Positions 8,436-15,330 of a stretch of 64,000 bases of DNA are shown piece by piece. Each line of letters starts with the position of its first letter. Position 1 is the stretch's first letter. The stretch is from Cyanobium usitatum str. Tous (GTDB taxonomy: Bacteria > Cyanobacteriota > Cyanobacteriia > PCC-6307 > Cyanobiaceae), in the NCBI RefSeq assembly GCF_963920485.1, contig NZ_OY986431.1, positions 620,001-684,000 on the forward strand. Reading direction: 5' to 3'. Both the position numbers and the translations under genes were made by a program. A model generated the notes under the pieces. That model ran no database searches. It was not told the origin of the DNA and saw only the letters and a program-made list of their open reading frames with translations.

Positions 8436-8680
8436 TAGTGGGCCGGCGTATGGCTGCCATGGCCATCGCCATGCTGGAAGCAGGGCATCCATTTATCGCC
8501 CATCTGGTGCGCTCCGGTGCAGTGGAAGTGCTTGGCGGCTTTTTCGGCCGCGGCCTTGCTGGGATATAGCGCCTGAACCGCACCTCCACCTGGGCTGGTC
8601 TGGGCCAGGGCGGCAGCGGGCAGCATCAGGGCAGTAGTCAGTAGTTGGAGCAAGCGGCCCATCGGGCGGTGGCGGTTCAT
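8435..8680 (-). CDS. Small exported DUF3721-like protein with Cys/His/Met motif
   Basis: An 81-residue exported protein. The signal peptide ends near ALAQTS (residue 27). The mature part begins with ALYPSKAAAEKAAKHF and carries C54, H58, M60, M65, C67 and H70, then GDGHGSHTPAH with three more histidines. The motif C-x3-H-x-M-x4-M-x-C-x2-H recurs unchanged in the next gene. It appears to be a short DUF3721-type protein, a family I associate with picocyanobacteria. It is the first gene of the minus-strand operon reaching the permease and TIGR03943 genes. A periplasmic metal-binding role is an inference. Confidence 0.75.
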   Translation of the reverse strand: MNRHRPMGRLLQLLTTALMLPAAALAQTSPGGGAVQALYPSKAAAEKAAKHFHCTGAHQMGDKWMPCFQHGDGHGSHTPAH

Positions 8681-8734
8681 TGAGGCGCAAGTTAGGAGCC
8701 TCGCTCCCCTGGCCCAGTCATTGCTGGCTTGATG

Positions 8735-9199
8735 TCAGGGTTTGAACCACGCCGGCAGGGCTTCAAAACAGGCGGCATTTTTCTCGTTTTCCCTCGCCTC
8801 CACCTTCCAGCAGCAGCTGCGGCCGCTTTCGCGGCCGTGCAGCAGTTCGTTGGCCCAGCCCCACACCAGCTCGGCGCTGGCCTCCATGCCCACATTGGCC
8901 ATCACCCTCAGGTCGAGGGCGCCCTGATCGTGCAGTTGGCGCCAGGTCGAGAGGAGGGGGTCATCGGCATTGGCCAGAAAGGTGTGGTCGAATTGGTCTG
9001 CCAGCCGGGCTTCGAGCTGTTTCAGGCTGGAAAAATCCACCACAAAGCCACAGTCGTCGAGTTCATGGGCCCGAAACCAGAAACTAAAACTGCGGCTATA
9101 TCCATGCACGAAGCGGCAGTGGCCCTGGTGGCGCCATTGGCGATGGCAGCAGGGATAACCGCTGAAGGTTTTACTGCAGCTGTAGGCCGGAGTGGGCAT
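8735..9199 (-). CDS. 6-pyruvoyl-tetrahydropterin synthase / QueD-family protein
   Basis: A 154-residue PTPS-family enzyme. It contains the fold's metal-site region [20 protein letters not shown], the strand motif [10 protein letters not shown] and a C-terminal [14 protein letters not shown]. Family members convert dihydroneopterin triphosphate to 6-carboxy- or 6-pyruvoyl-tetrahydropterin, in queuosine or pterin synthesis. The usual HGH is HGY here, as in the variant subgroup with the ARENEKN ending, so the exact product is uncertain. The gene is divergent from hisIE and their start codons share one CATG at 9197-9200. Confidence 0.82.
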   Translation of the reverse strand: MPTPAYSCSKTFSGYPCCHRQWRHQGHCRFVHGYSRSFSFWFRAHELDDCGFVVDFSSLKQLEARLADQFDHTFLANADDPLLSTWRQLHDQGALDLRVMANVGMEASAELVWGWANELLHGRESGRSCCWKVEARENEKNAACFEALPAWFKP

Positions 9200-9914
9200 G
9201 GGTGAGGATCGGGACAGCAGCAGCGCAAGGGCCTTGTCAGCAGTATTTCAGCCCCTAGACCCTCAATTCATAGGGGCCTTGCGTTTCAACGAAGCTGGTT
9301 TGATCCCCGCGGTCGCCCAGGACTGGCTCGATGGCGCCGTGTTGATGGTGGCCTGGATGAACCAGCAGGCGATCGAGCGCACTCTCGCCAGCGGCGAGGT
9401 GCACTACTGGAGCCGCTCGCGCCAGGAGCTATGGCATAAGGGGGCCACCAGCGGCCATATCCAGCAGCTCAAGGGCCTGCGCTACGACTGCGACGCCGAC
9501 GTGCTGCTGCTCAGCATTGAGCAGAGCGGCGATGTGGCCTGCCACACCGGCGCCCGCAGCTGCTTCTACGACAACGGTCCCGAGCCCACGGCCGGGGGGC
9601 CATCGGCCGCTCAGCCGCCGGCAGATGTCTGCACCGAACTGATGCGGGTGATCGAAGGGCGCCGCGACCTGCCCGAGCCCGGCAGCTACACCAACAAACT
9701 GTTTGAGGGGGGCGACAACCGCATCCTCAAGAAGATCGGAGAGGAGAGCGCCGAATTCGTGATGGCCTGCAAGGACGACAACAGCGAGGAGATCGCCGCT
9801 GAAGCGGCCGATATCGTCTTCCACCTGCAGGTGGCGCTTGCTCACCACGGCGTCAGTTGGCGCCAGGTGCAGCAGGTGCTGGCCGCCCGCCGCGGCGCGC
9901 CCCGGCGGGACTGA
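9198..9914 (+). CDS. hisIE: Bifunctional phosphoribosyl-AMP cyclohydrolase / phosphoribosyl-ATP diphosphatase
   Basis: Catalyses steps 2 and 3 of histidine biosynthesis in one cytoplasmic polypeptide. The N-terminal HisI part shows [18 protein letters not shown] and the zinc-site cysteines in YDCDADVLL and [11 protein letters not shown]. The C-terminal HisE part begins near residue 140 and shows [15 protein letters not shown] and [14 protein letters not shown] take the ATG at 9198; a GTG at 9192 and a TTG further in are alternatives. The ATG shares its CATG with the divergent QueD-like gene, so both 5' ends overlap by a few bases. Length of about 238 aa fits HisIE. Confidence 0.93.
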   Translation: MGEDRDSSSARALSAVFQPLDPQFIGALRFNEAGLIPAVAQDWLDGAVLMVAWMNQQAIERTLASGEVHYWSRSRQELWHKGATSGHIQQLKGLRYDCDADVLLLSIEQSGDVACHTGARSCFYDNGPEPTAGGPSAAQPPADVCTELMRVIEGRRDLPEPGSYTNKLFEGGDNRILKKIGEESAEFVMACKDDNSEEIAAEAADIVFHLQVALAHHGVSWRQVQQVLAARRGAPRRD

Positions 9915-9922
9915 GGGCCGCC

Positions 9923-10681
9923 TCAGCCTGTGCTGAGCATGGCCGCAGCAATCCAGATCACCAGGCCGGTGAGCACAAAGCCCCCAGTTGCCACGGTGTA
10001 TTGCCAGATAGCTTGAACCCTTGGTGTGGGCTGACCTTCCAGCCAGGCTGGGCGCTCCCAGCCGCCACCGTCTGACCAGGGGTTTGATCCTCCAGCGGGT
10101 GCGCGCCTGTTCATCGCCTCACGCCAGTAGGAGTTGTAGCGGGGGGCTTGCTGGTTGAAGGGCATGGTGCCTACCGCCTGGCCGGGAAGTACCCGCGAGC
10201 GCTGAAAAGGCACCAGGTTGTCGCCGAAGTTGTCGCGGTATTCGTCGGAATTCAGTAGCGCGTCAACAAACTTGGGTAGCCCCTGCTCGGCGATCACGAT
10301 CGACCAGGCGATCTGTTCAGCTTGGCCATGCACCGGCCGGCCAAATACCCGACCCACCACCTGTTCCACCACCCTGTAATTGCTATTGCAGCGATAAAAA
10401 TCCCTCTGAAACTTCTCGGAGAGCAGGAGTTGGCGGATGAAGTCGCGGGTGCTGATCTGACCGGAGCGCAGCTGGGATTCCAGCACCGCATCACGGTCCA
10501 CTTTGAAAGCGTGAAAGTAGATCTGACGGTATGCCTGCTCAATCACGGCATCGGTGGCTGCCGGATCCCGCACCAGGCAAGTGGTGTCGCTCTGGCGGGG
10601 GCTTTCCTCACCGGCGGCCAGAAAGCTGCTGACGCGAGCGCTGTTGGTGAGTGGCTTGGTGGCCAGAACGGGCAAGGGCAC
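9923..10681 (-). CDS. cpcL: Membrane-anchored phycobilisome rod linker CpcL (CpcG2-type)
   Basis: A 252-residue phycobilisome linker. Residues about 20-170 form a Pfam PBS_linker domain (AYRQIYFHAFKVDRDAVLES, TRDFIRQLLLSEKF, FGRPVHGQAEQ). The C-terminus (about 224-252) is a hydrophobic segment containing FVLTGLVIWIAAAM. Classical CpcG rod-core linkers lack this segment; the CpcL form uses it to hold rod-only phycobilisomes at the thylakoid membrane near photosystem I. The start is a GTG at 10681. It is the only phycobilisome gene in the window. Confidence 0.86.
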   Translation of the reverse strand: MPLPVLATKPLTNSARVSSFLAAGEESPRQSDTTCLVRDPAATDAVIEQAYRQIYFHAFKVDRDAVLESQLRSGQISTRDFIRQLLLSEKFQRDFYRCNSNYRVVEQVVGRVFGRPVHGQAEQIAWSIVIAEQGLPKFVDALLNSDEYRDNFGDNLVPFQRSRVLPGQAVGTMPFNQQAPRYNSYWREAMNRRAPAGGSNPWSDGGGWERPAWLEGQPTPRVQAIWQYTVATGGFVLTGLVIWIAAAMLSTG

Positions 10682-10786
10682 AGGGGTGAAAAATCCTCAA
10701 GGCGAGCAACGTATAAGTTTTTTCAAGCGCTCTTTAAAAGATTCGCTTGATTATCAGACAACTTGACAATCCGCAACATCGCGCAA

Positions 10787-11431
10787 TTAATGGCAGCCGG
10801 CCTGGCCCCCTGCTGCAGTTGGCTCATTGCCTGGTAGGCCGGGCTGCTGTTGTAGCCACATGAAAGTGGCCCGATCCCGGGCAGTGAGCTGCAGCACTGG
10901 GTTCGCTCCAGGCACGGCCGCCATGGCGTCTTGGGGCCGATCACTGTGCCCCCACATCCCGAAGGCGTGGCCGAGCTCGTGTAGGGCCGTGGCCTGGATG
11001 GCGTCCGGTCGCTGCCCAGGGCTGATGCTCACCACAACCCGCGGCTCGATTTTTGGCGGGTCGCCGGGCTTATTCGTCGCCAGAGCTAGCTCGGCGCGGC
11101 CATGGCTGGCCCGGCCCCGCTGCAGAGGTGGCCGGCGCCTCAATATCTGTACTTGGGCCGATTCCCTGCTTTCGCTGCGGTGAATCGTGACCAATTCAGC
11201 CCAACTTGCCAGCGCCGCCTCCACGGCTTGCAGCCAAAGCTGATCCCAGCGGGCGGCAGGCCCGGACGCTGCGGTGGGATCAATCCACACGCACCAACTT
11301 TGACGCTTGGGCCAGCCGTGGGGTGTGGGCACCAGCCTCTGGCGGTAATCACCAGCAGCTGCTTCAGCGGCCAAGCCCCTGGCGGGGAAAAGACCCAGAG
11401 CAAGCACCAGGCCGCATATCATCCGGAGCAT
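10787..11431 (-). CDS. Exported matrixin-like zinc metalloprotease
   Basis: A 214-residue protein with a signal peptide (to about residue 22) and a metzincin active site HELGHAFGMWGH at 151-162. The three histidines bind zinc, the glutamate is catalytic, and DAM at about 168-170 may include the Met-turn. This places it with the matrixin/M10A-like peptidases (ZnMc domain). It follows the DUF2214 gene on the same strand; its ATG shares one base with that gene's stop (TGATG), so they form a coupled pair. The substrate is unknown. Between this gene and cpcL lie 105 bases with no feature I recognise. Confidence 0.84.
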   Translation of the reverse strand: MLRMICGLVLALGLFPARGLAAEAAAGDYRQRLVPTPHGWPKRQSWCVWIDPTAASGPAARWDQLWLQAVEAALASWAELVTIHRSESRESAQVQILRRRPPLQRGRASHGRAELALATNKPGDPPKIEPRVVVSISPGQRPDAIQATALHELGHAFGMWGHSDRPQDAMAAVPGANPVLQLTARDRATFMWLQQQPGLPGNEPTAAGGQAGCH

Positions 11432-11919
11432 CAGGCAGGCAGGCCGACGCCGCGGGCCATCAAGGTGGCTAGCAAGGGCACCAGGGCAAAGCCTACCAAC
11501 TCAACATTGAGAATCCAGCCCAGACGGGTGGCTAGGGCCTCGCTCACCTGGGGCAGCTCGCCCTTGCGCAGCGGGATAGCCCAGAGGATGTAGGTGATGG
11601 TGGGATAGAGGGACAGGCCGCCCACCCCTAGATAGAGGCCAACCTTCCACCAGAACAGGGGGTTCTCCGTATAAAACTCGCTTCCCTGGCCGAAGTAAAG
11701 AACCCGCAGAATCCCGCTCACCAGCAGGGCAAGGGCTGCCAGGCCATACACCACATCGGTGATCACCATCAAGGTGGCATCGGCCTTGTTTGGATTTGGC
11801 TTGATCAAGCGCCGCTCCAGCACTAAGGCCCCGAAACAGAGCATGAAGCTCACGTAGTGCACGTAGGCCACCCCAGCGCGGGAGAGCACTTCAGGGGGGA
11901 TGGCAGCCAAGCCAGGCAT
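11431..11919 (-). CDS. DUF2214 family membrane protein
   Basis: A 162-residue integral membrane protein with four hydrophobic segments (around 15-32, 47-68, 88-110 and 133-155). YVHYVSFMLCFGALVLERRL at the N-terminus and GILRVLYFGQG in the middle match the DUF2214 family found widely in cyanobacteria. Function is unknown; the paired histidine in VHY and the helix layout could suit a redox or transport role, but nothing in the sequence proves it. It is transcribed before the matrixin-like gene and overlaps it by one base. No clear promoter is visible in the 278-base gap upstream. Confidence 0.8.
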   Translation of the reverse strand: MPGLAAIPPEVLSRAGVAYVHYVSFMLCFGALVLERRLIKPNPNKADATLMVITDVVYGLAALALLVSGILRVLYFGQGSEFYTENPLFWWKVGLYLGVGGLSLYPTITYILWAIPLRKGELPQVSEALATRLGWILNVELVGFALVPLLATLMARGVGLPA

Positions 11920-12197
11920 TTGTAGTAGGCAGATGCTGGCAACCGTAACCGGCGGATCAGCTGGCCTGCTGCTTGCTCAAAAGTGAGCTGGAATCAGCAG
12001 CCATTTTGAAAGTCGCAAGCTTTTCGGGGAGACCGTTTGCGCTTGCCCAGATGTTGCTGTTGCATCTGCCCCCAGGCGGAAGTGGATGATTTGGTGGGCT
12101 GCGAACAACGCAGCCTCACCGTGAGCTGGGCAAACTGCGGAAAACCGGCATCGATAGCGGCTTGGTGGCAGCCGATTAGCTGTCGCTTGCTCCTTGA
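11920..12197. other. 278-base intergenic region between divergent genes
   Basis: Separates the minus-strand DUF2214 gene from the plus-strand DUF1232 gene. A minus-strand frame stays open for about 60 codons (roughly 12175 to 11999) but has no ATG near its beginning and no recognisable motif, so I do not call a gene. No repeat, terminator or operator stands out. Confidence 0.5.
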
Positions 12198-12605
12198 ATG
12201 AGCAGGTTGGCTGCCGTGCTGCCCGTGACCGAGTTCGTAGACCCGACCTCAGGGGATGCTCCCGTAGTTGATGCCCAGGTGCTGGAGAGCACCGAGGTGA
12301 ATGAGGTGGTGTTGCTCAAGTTGTTGCGCCGGGCAGGCCGCACCCTGGCCAGACCGGCCCTGGAATGTCTGGAGCTGCTGCTAGACCCCCAGACGCCTGC
12401 ACCAGCCAAACTCACTGTGCTGGCTGCGCTCACCTACCTGCTGGTGCCCCTAGATCTGATTCCAGATTTCATTCCGGCGGCGGGCTTCAGCGACGATCTT
12501 GTGGCCGTTACGGCCTTGCTTGGTTTGTGCAGCCGCCATCGCACCCCGGCGGTGCAGTTGCGGGCCCAGCGCAGACTGGATCAATGGTTTCCCCTGAACC
12601 GCTGA
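12198..12605 (+). CDS. YkvA-like DUF1232 protein
   Basis: A 135-residue protein with the DUF1232 signature in its second half: hydrophobic ALTYLLVPLDLIPDFIPAAGFSDDLVAVTAL at about 80-110. That motif (DLIPD, then GF.DD) defines the YkvA family of small membrane-associated proteins. Function is unknown. It is the first of four closely spaced plus-strand genes (12198-13725), all small and poorly characterised. Confidence 0.83.
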   Translation: MSRLAAVLPVTEFVDPTSGDAPVVDAQVLESTEVNEVVLLKLLRRAGRTLARPALECLELLLDPQTPAPAKLTVLAALTYLLVPLDLIPDFIPAAGFSDDLVAVTALLGLCSRHRTPAVQLRAQRRLDQWFPLNR

Positions 12606-12610
12606 TAGCG

Positions 12611-12937
12611 ATGGCCAGCCTCACAGCTGCAGAGCTCGATGATCTGCAGAGCTTTCTTAAAGACTGGCTGCGCCACACCGGACGCACCCAGGCGGATCTC
12701 AGGCGCGCCCTGCAAGCAGCATCGATTCGGATGCCCGTCCTGCTTGAGGTGCTGCAACGCACTCACAACCGCGACGGCTTGCCTGGCCTCGCCCAGCAGC
12801 TGTGTGGCGTTGAGGAGCTCTGGCAAAACGAAGATGGAGCCGGCCAAAGTGAGGGCTCTGGTCGGCCGGGGTTGGAGGCTTCGCTGGGGCAGCTAGATCT
12901 GCTGTTGCAGGAAATTCGCCAAGACCAGCAAAGCTGA
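12611..12937 (+). CDS. Hypothetical protein with helix-turn-helix-like N-terminal half
   Basis: A 108-residue protein I do not recognise. Residues 10-65 look like a compact all-helical domain (FLKDWLRHTGRTQADLRRAL, then MPVLLEVLQ) with a spacing that could be an Xre-like helix-turn-helix. The C-terminus is acidic and Gln-rich (LLLQEIRQDQQS). The ATG at 12611 leaves five bases after the preceding stop; earlier in-frame ATGs would overlap that gene. The DNA-binding idea is weak. It is probably cotranscribed with its neighbours. Confidence 0.6.
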   Translation: MASLTAAELDDLQSFLKDWLRHTGRTQADLRRALQAASIRMPVLLEVLQRTHNRDGLPGLAQQLCGVEELWQNEDGAGQSEGSGRPGLEASLGQLDLLLQEIRQDQQS

Positions 12938-12939
12938 GC

Positions 12940-13221
12940 ATGGCCGTTCAGAGTGGAGAAATAACAGCTATCGCCTCGATGCAGCTCCCAGGCCTCTCTT
13001 TGGCAACCCTTGCCGCCAGCTCCTTGCTTGCCATGGCTCCGGCCTTGGCCCAGGTTGAAAGTTTTCTTGTGGGCCCCGGCAGTTCCGTGGGGCCGTCCAC
13101 CAAGGTCAAGCCCAAAAATTGCGTCACAGCGGCGGATGGAGCCATTACTTGTGACACCCAGCTGGAAAACTCCCCCAGCGACACCCAAGCTCGACCTATC
13201 TATGAACAGTTCAAGAATTAA
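12940..13221 (+). CDS. Small exported hypothetical protein
   Basis: A 93-residue protein with a signal peptide best read from the internal ATG at 12979 (MQLPGLSLATLAASSLLAM, cleavage near ALAQ). The mature part is short and hydrophilic with two cysteines (NCVTAADGAITCDTQ) that could form a disulfide. It begins two bases after the previous stop and ends directly before the PsiE-like gene. No family recognised. Confidence 0.6.
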   Translation: MAVQSGEITAIASMQLPGLSLATLAASSLLAMAPALAQVESFLVGPGSSVGPSTKVKPKNCVTAADGAITCDTQLENSPSDTQARPIYEQFKN

Positions 13222-13725
13222 TTGGCGACCGTGATCAAAAATCTGCGCCGGCTCTGGCAAGACGTCAACTATCTCCAGCTAGTTGATCGCAGTGAGCAAT
13301 CCCTGGCCAAGCTGCTCGGCATCGTGCTGCTGGTGGTGTTGGTGGCTGGCACCGTGCAGTTGATGAGTGTTGTAGTCGTGGCGGTGCTGCAGCCCGATAC
13401 GCCCTGGCTCGGCAGCAAGATGAACGCGGTTTTGGGCGATCTGCTCACCCTGCTAATTGCGGTGGAGGTGCTCCAAAACGTGACCTCCTATCTGCGCCGT
13501 CAAGTGGTGCAGATCGAGCTGGTGTTGCTCACAGCCATGACCGCGGTAGCTCGAAAGGTGATCGTGCTGCCCCCCGGGGCTGAAAACAAGCCCCAGCTCC
13601 TCGGCGGGCTAGGTATTGCGGTGCTCGCCCTAGCGGCGGCGTTCTGGCTGGTTCGCAGCGTCAACATTCGCCAGCCTCCCGCCAGAACAGGGCCAGCCAT
13701 ACGGTCCCCGGAGCAGGATCCGTAG
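13222..13725 (+). CDS. PsiE-like membrane protein
   Basis: A 167-residue protein with four predicted membrane segments (around 30-52, 68-85, 99-113 and 128-145). LAKLLGIVLLVVLVAGTVQL, LIAVEVLQNVTSYL and VVQIELVLLTAMTAVARKVIV match the phosphate-starvation-inducible PsiE family. Its function is unknown. The start may be the TTG at 13222 or the GTG at 13231. The last 65 bases overlap the convergent Nif11-cupin gene, an unusually long convergent overlap. Confidence 0.8.
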   Translation: MATVIKNLRRLWQDVNYLQLVDRSEQSLAKLLGIVLLVVLVAGTVQLMSVVVVAVLQPDTPWLGSKMNAVLGDLLTLLIAVEVLQNVTSYLRRQVVQIELVLLTAMTAVARKVIVLPPGAENKPQLLGGLGIAVLALAAAFWLVRSVNIRQPPARTGPAIRSPEQDP

Positions 13726-14191
13726 CGAGGAGCCGGTGCCGCCGGTGGGCTGGAAGCAGCAGGCTGTCACCTCGGCAGAGCTCTAAAGGCACCTCCTCAC
13801 CGTCTAGCTCAAGCAGGGCGCTTCCTTGGAGCAGGGTTAGCCACTCGTGCTCCTCTTGGTCGTACCAAAAACCCTCAGGACTGGTTGCAAGGCAGGAGTG
13901 GATCCGCTCAAGTCGCCAGTTTTTTTGTTCCACTAATACGACGCTGGTCTCCTGCCCCGTAGCCGGGCAAGGCGGAGCTAAGAGATTGGCTTCAGCTTGG
14001 CGGGGGGGATCGGTTTCACCCCAACGCCGGCCGATCTCGAAGCCCCGGCTGCGGGCTAGTTCCACCACCGCGTGGTGATTACTGCAGTCCCGCAGGGCCT
14101 GAAGTAAGGCAGGTTCGGCCTCGCTTAGCGCCACGAAGGCATTTAGCTGGCGTACCTTCTCGAGAAATTGCTGCAATTGGGCTTCAGCCAT
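13661..14191 (-). CDS. Nif11-domain / cupin fusion protein
   Basis: A 176-residue protein. Residues 1-55 resemble the Nif11-like leader family: LQQFLEKVRQLNAFVALSEA, then HHAVVELARSRGFEIGRRWGE. Residues about 85-170 look like a cupin (HEWLTLLQGSALLELDGEEV, then GDSLLLPAHRRHRL), of the kind that protects or binds small ligands. Nif11 domains usually occur as leaders of ribosomal natural-product precursors or as short stand-alone peptides; joining one to a cupin is uncommon. The ATG at 14191 is used. The gene overlaps the upstream acetyltransferase by 8 bases and the convergent PsiE-like gene by 65. Confidence 0.72.
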   Translation of the reverse strand: MAEAQLQQFLEKVRQLNAFVALSEAEPALLQALRDCSNHHAVVELARSRGFEIGRRWGETDPPRQAEANLLAPPCPATGQETSVVLVEQKNWRLERIHSCLATSPEGFWYDQEEHEWLTLLQGSALLELDGEEVPLELCRGDSLLLPAHRRHRLLATDPAPGTVWLALFWREAGEC

Positions 14192-14735
14192 CACGCCCCA
14201 TTTCGTTTTGCTCGCTCAGATCTTTGATCATCCGCCAGCGCTGGAAGGATTCCCCAGCAAATATCACCTGCTCCTCGGCATCGATCTGCCAGCCGAGATG
14301 GAGCAAAAGCGGCTTGGAAAGCTGGCTCGCCTCGGTGTGCAACTGGCGGCAACCCTGTTGCCAGGCATGGCTTTCAAGGGCCTGGAGGATTAGGCGACCC
14401 CTTCCCTGCCGGGAGGCCCTGCCGCGGCAATAGAGAAGCGATAGCCGTTGCGGCGGATCCAGCACCCCAAAAGCTTCAATAATGTTTTGGTTGTTGGCTG
14501 CGCAGCTGGCCAGGCCATAGCCCCTATGCAGGGCTTCGCGAACAGCATTGCTGCTCTGGGCATGGTTGGCCCAGGCCGCAATTTGAGCTTGGCTATAGAG
14601 GCCTTTGGCCTGGCTGATCACGGCGTCGTGATACACCGCTGCTACTTGATCGAGATCGACTGGATGCAGCACCCGCAGGTTTTCCATCCCGTTGCTGGGT
14701 TCAGCCTGCTTTCTATCACCGCTGCCAGCCAGCAT
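14184..14735 (-). CDS. GNAT-family N-acetyltransferase
   Basis: A 183-residue protein with GNAT features: an N-terminal strand VLHPVDLDQVAAVYHDAV, a central LSLLYCRGRASRQGRGRLILQALESHA region carrying the acetyl-CoA-binding pattern (RxxGxGRxL), and LLLHLGW near residue 150. Such enzymes move an acetyl group from acetyl-CoA to an amine or protein N-terminus; the substrate here is unknown. Start at 14735; the internal ATG of MENLRVLHPV is a credible alternative. It precedes and overlaps the Nif11-cupin gene, suggesting joint expression. Confidence 0.75.
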   Translation of the reverse strand: MLAGSGDRKQAEPSNGMENLRVLHPVDLDQVAAVYHDAVISQAKGLYSQAQIAAWANHAQSSNAVREALHRGYGLASCAANNQNIIEAFGVLDPPQRLSLLYCRGRASRQGRGRLILQALESHAWQQGCRQLHTEASQLSKPLLLHLGWQIDAEEQVIFAGESFQRWRMIKDLSEQNEMGRDG

Positions 14736-14872
14736 CGAAATGGGCTGAATGTTTAGGCATTTATTTGCCTGGCAAAGCTTGGCAGCTGCATTTTATGGTG
14801 TAAATTCTGAATGTAATTCCTAGGGGCAAACCTCATAAGCCCCGCCAATTCACCCACCAATCCCCTAAATCG

Positions 14873-15238
14873 ATGCTCACTGGATCGGAACTGCTTGCCA
14901 AGGTCAAAGAGCTTGGCGATGTGGGCAAGTCGGAGATCGTCCGGGCCTGCGGCTATGTCTCTAATAAGAAGGATGGCGGCGAGCGCCTTAATTTCACTGC
15001 CTTCTATGAAGCCCTGCTTGAAGCCAAGGGCGTTGAGCTTGGCGGTGCTGGCAAGGTTGGCAAGGGCGGCCGCAAACTCAGCTACATCGCTACCGTGCAG
15101 GGCAATGGCAACCTGCTGATCGGCAAGGCCTACACGGCACTGCTTGATCTCAAGCCCGGCGATGAATTCGAGATCAAGCTCGGCCGCAAGCAGATCCGCC
15201 TGATTCCGGCCGGTGCCACCGACGAAGACGAAGAGTGA
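14873..15238 (+). CDS. Cyanobacterial AbrB-family transcriptional regulator (cyAbrB)
   Basis: A 121-residue cyAbrB protein. The N-terminus (LTGSELLAKVKELGDVGKSE, IVRACGYVSNKKDGGERLNF) and the C-terminal AbrB-like DNA-binding part (GDEFEIKLGRKQIRLIPAG) match cyanobacterial AbrB regulators, which tune carbon and nitrogen responses. The order is reversed relative to Bacillus AbrB, with DNA binding at the C-terminus. It stands alone between a 137-base upstream gap and a strong terminator. Which cyAbrB paralogue it is cannot be decided here. Confidence 0.9.
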   Translation: MLTGSELLAKVKELGDVGKSEIVRACGYVSNKKDGGERLNFTAFYEALLEAKGVELGGAGKVGKGGRKLSYIATVQGNGNLLIGKAYTALLDLKPGDEFEIKLGRKQIRLIPAGATDEDEE

Positions 15239-15284
15239 TTGCGGCGTCCCCATTTGACGCTGCTTAAGCAGCTGTTGATCATTT

Positions 15285-15311
15285 ACCCCGGCTGGTCCGG
15301 GGTTTTTTCTT
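15285..15311 (+). terminator. Rho-independent terminator after cyAbrB
   Basis: CCCCGG-N5-CCGGGG stem (15286-15302) followed by a T-rich run, 47 bases after the cyAbrB stop. A canonical intrinsic terminator. Confidence 0.9.
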
Positions 15312-15330
15312 GCTGCCCAAGACTCTTTGG

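Noticed and set aside
11999-12175. Minus-strand frame in the 278-base gap
   Set aside because: No start codon near its beginning, basic low-information product and no motif.
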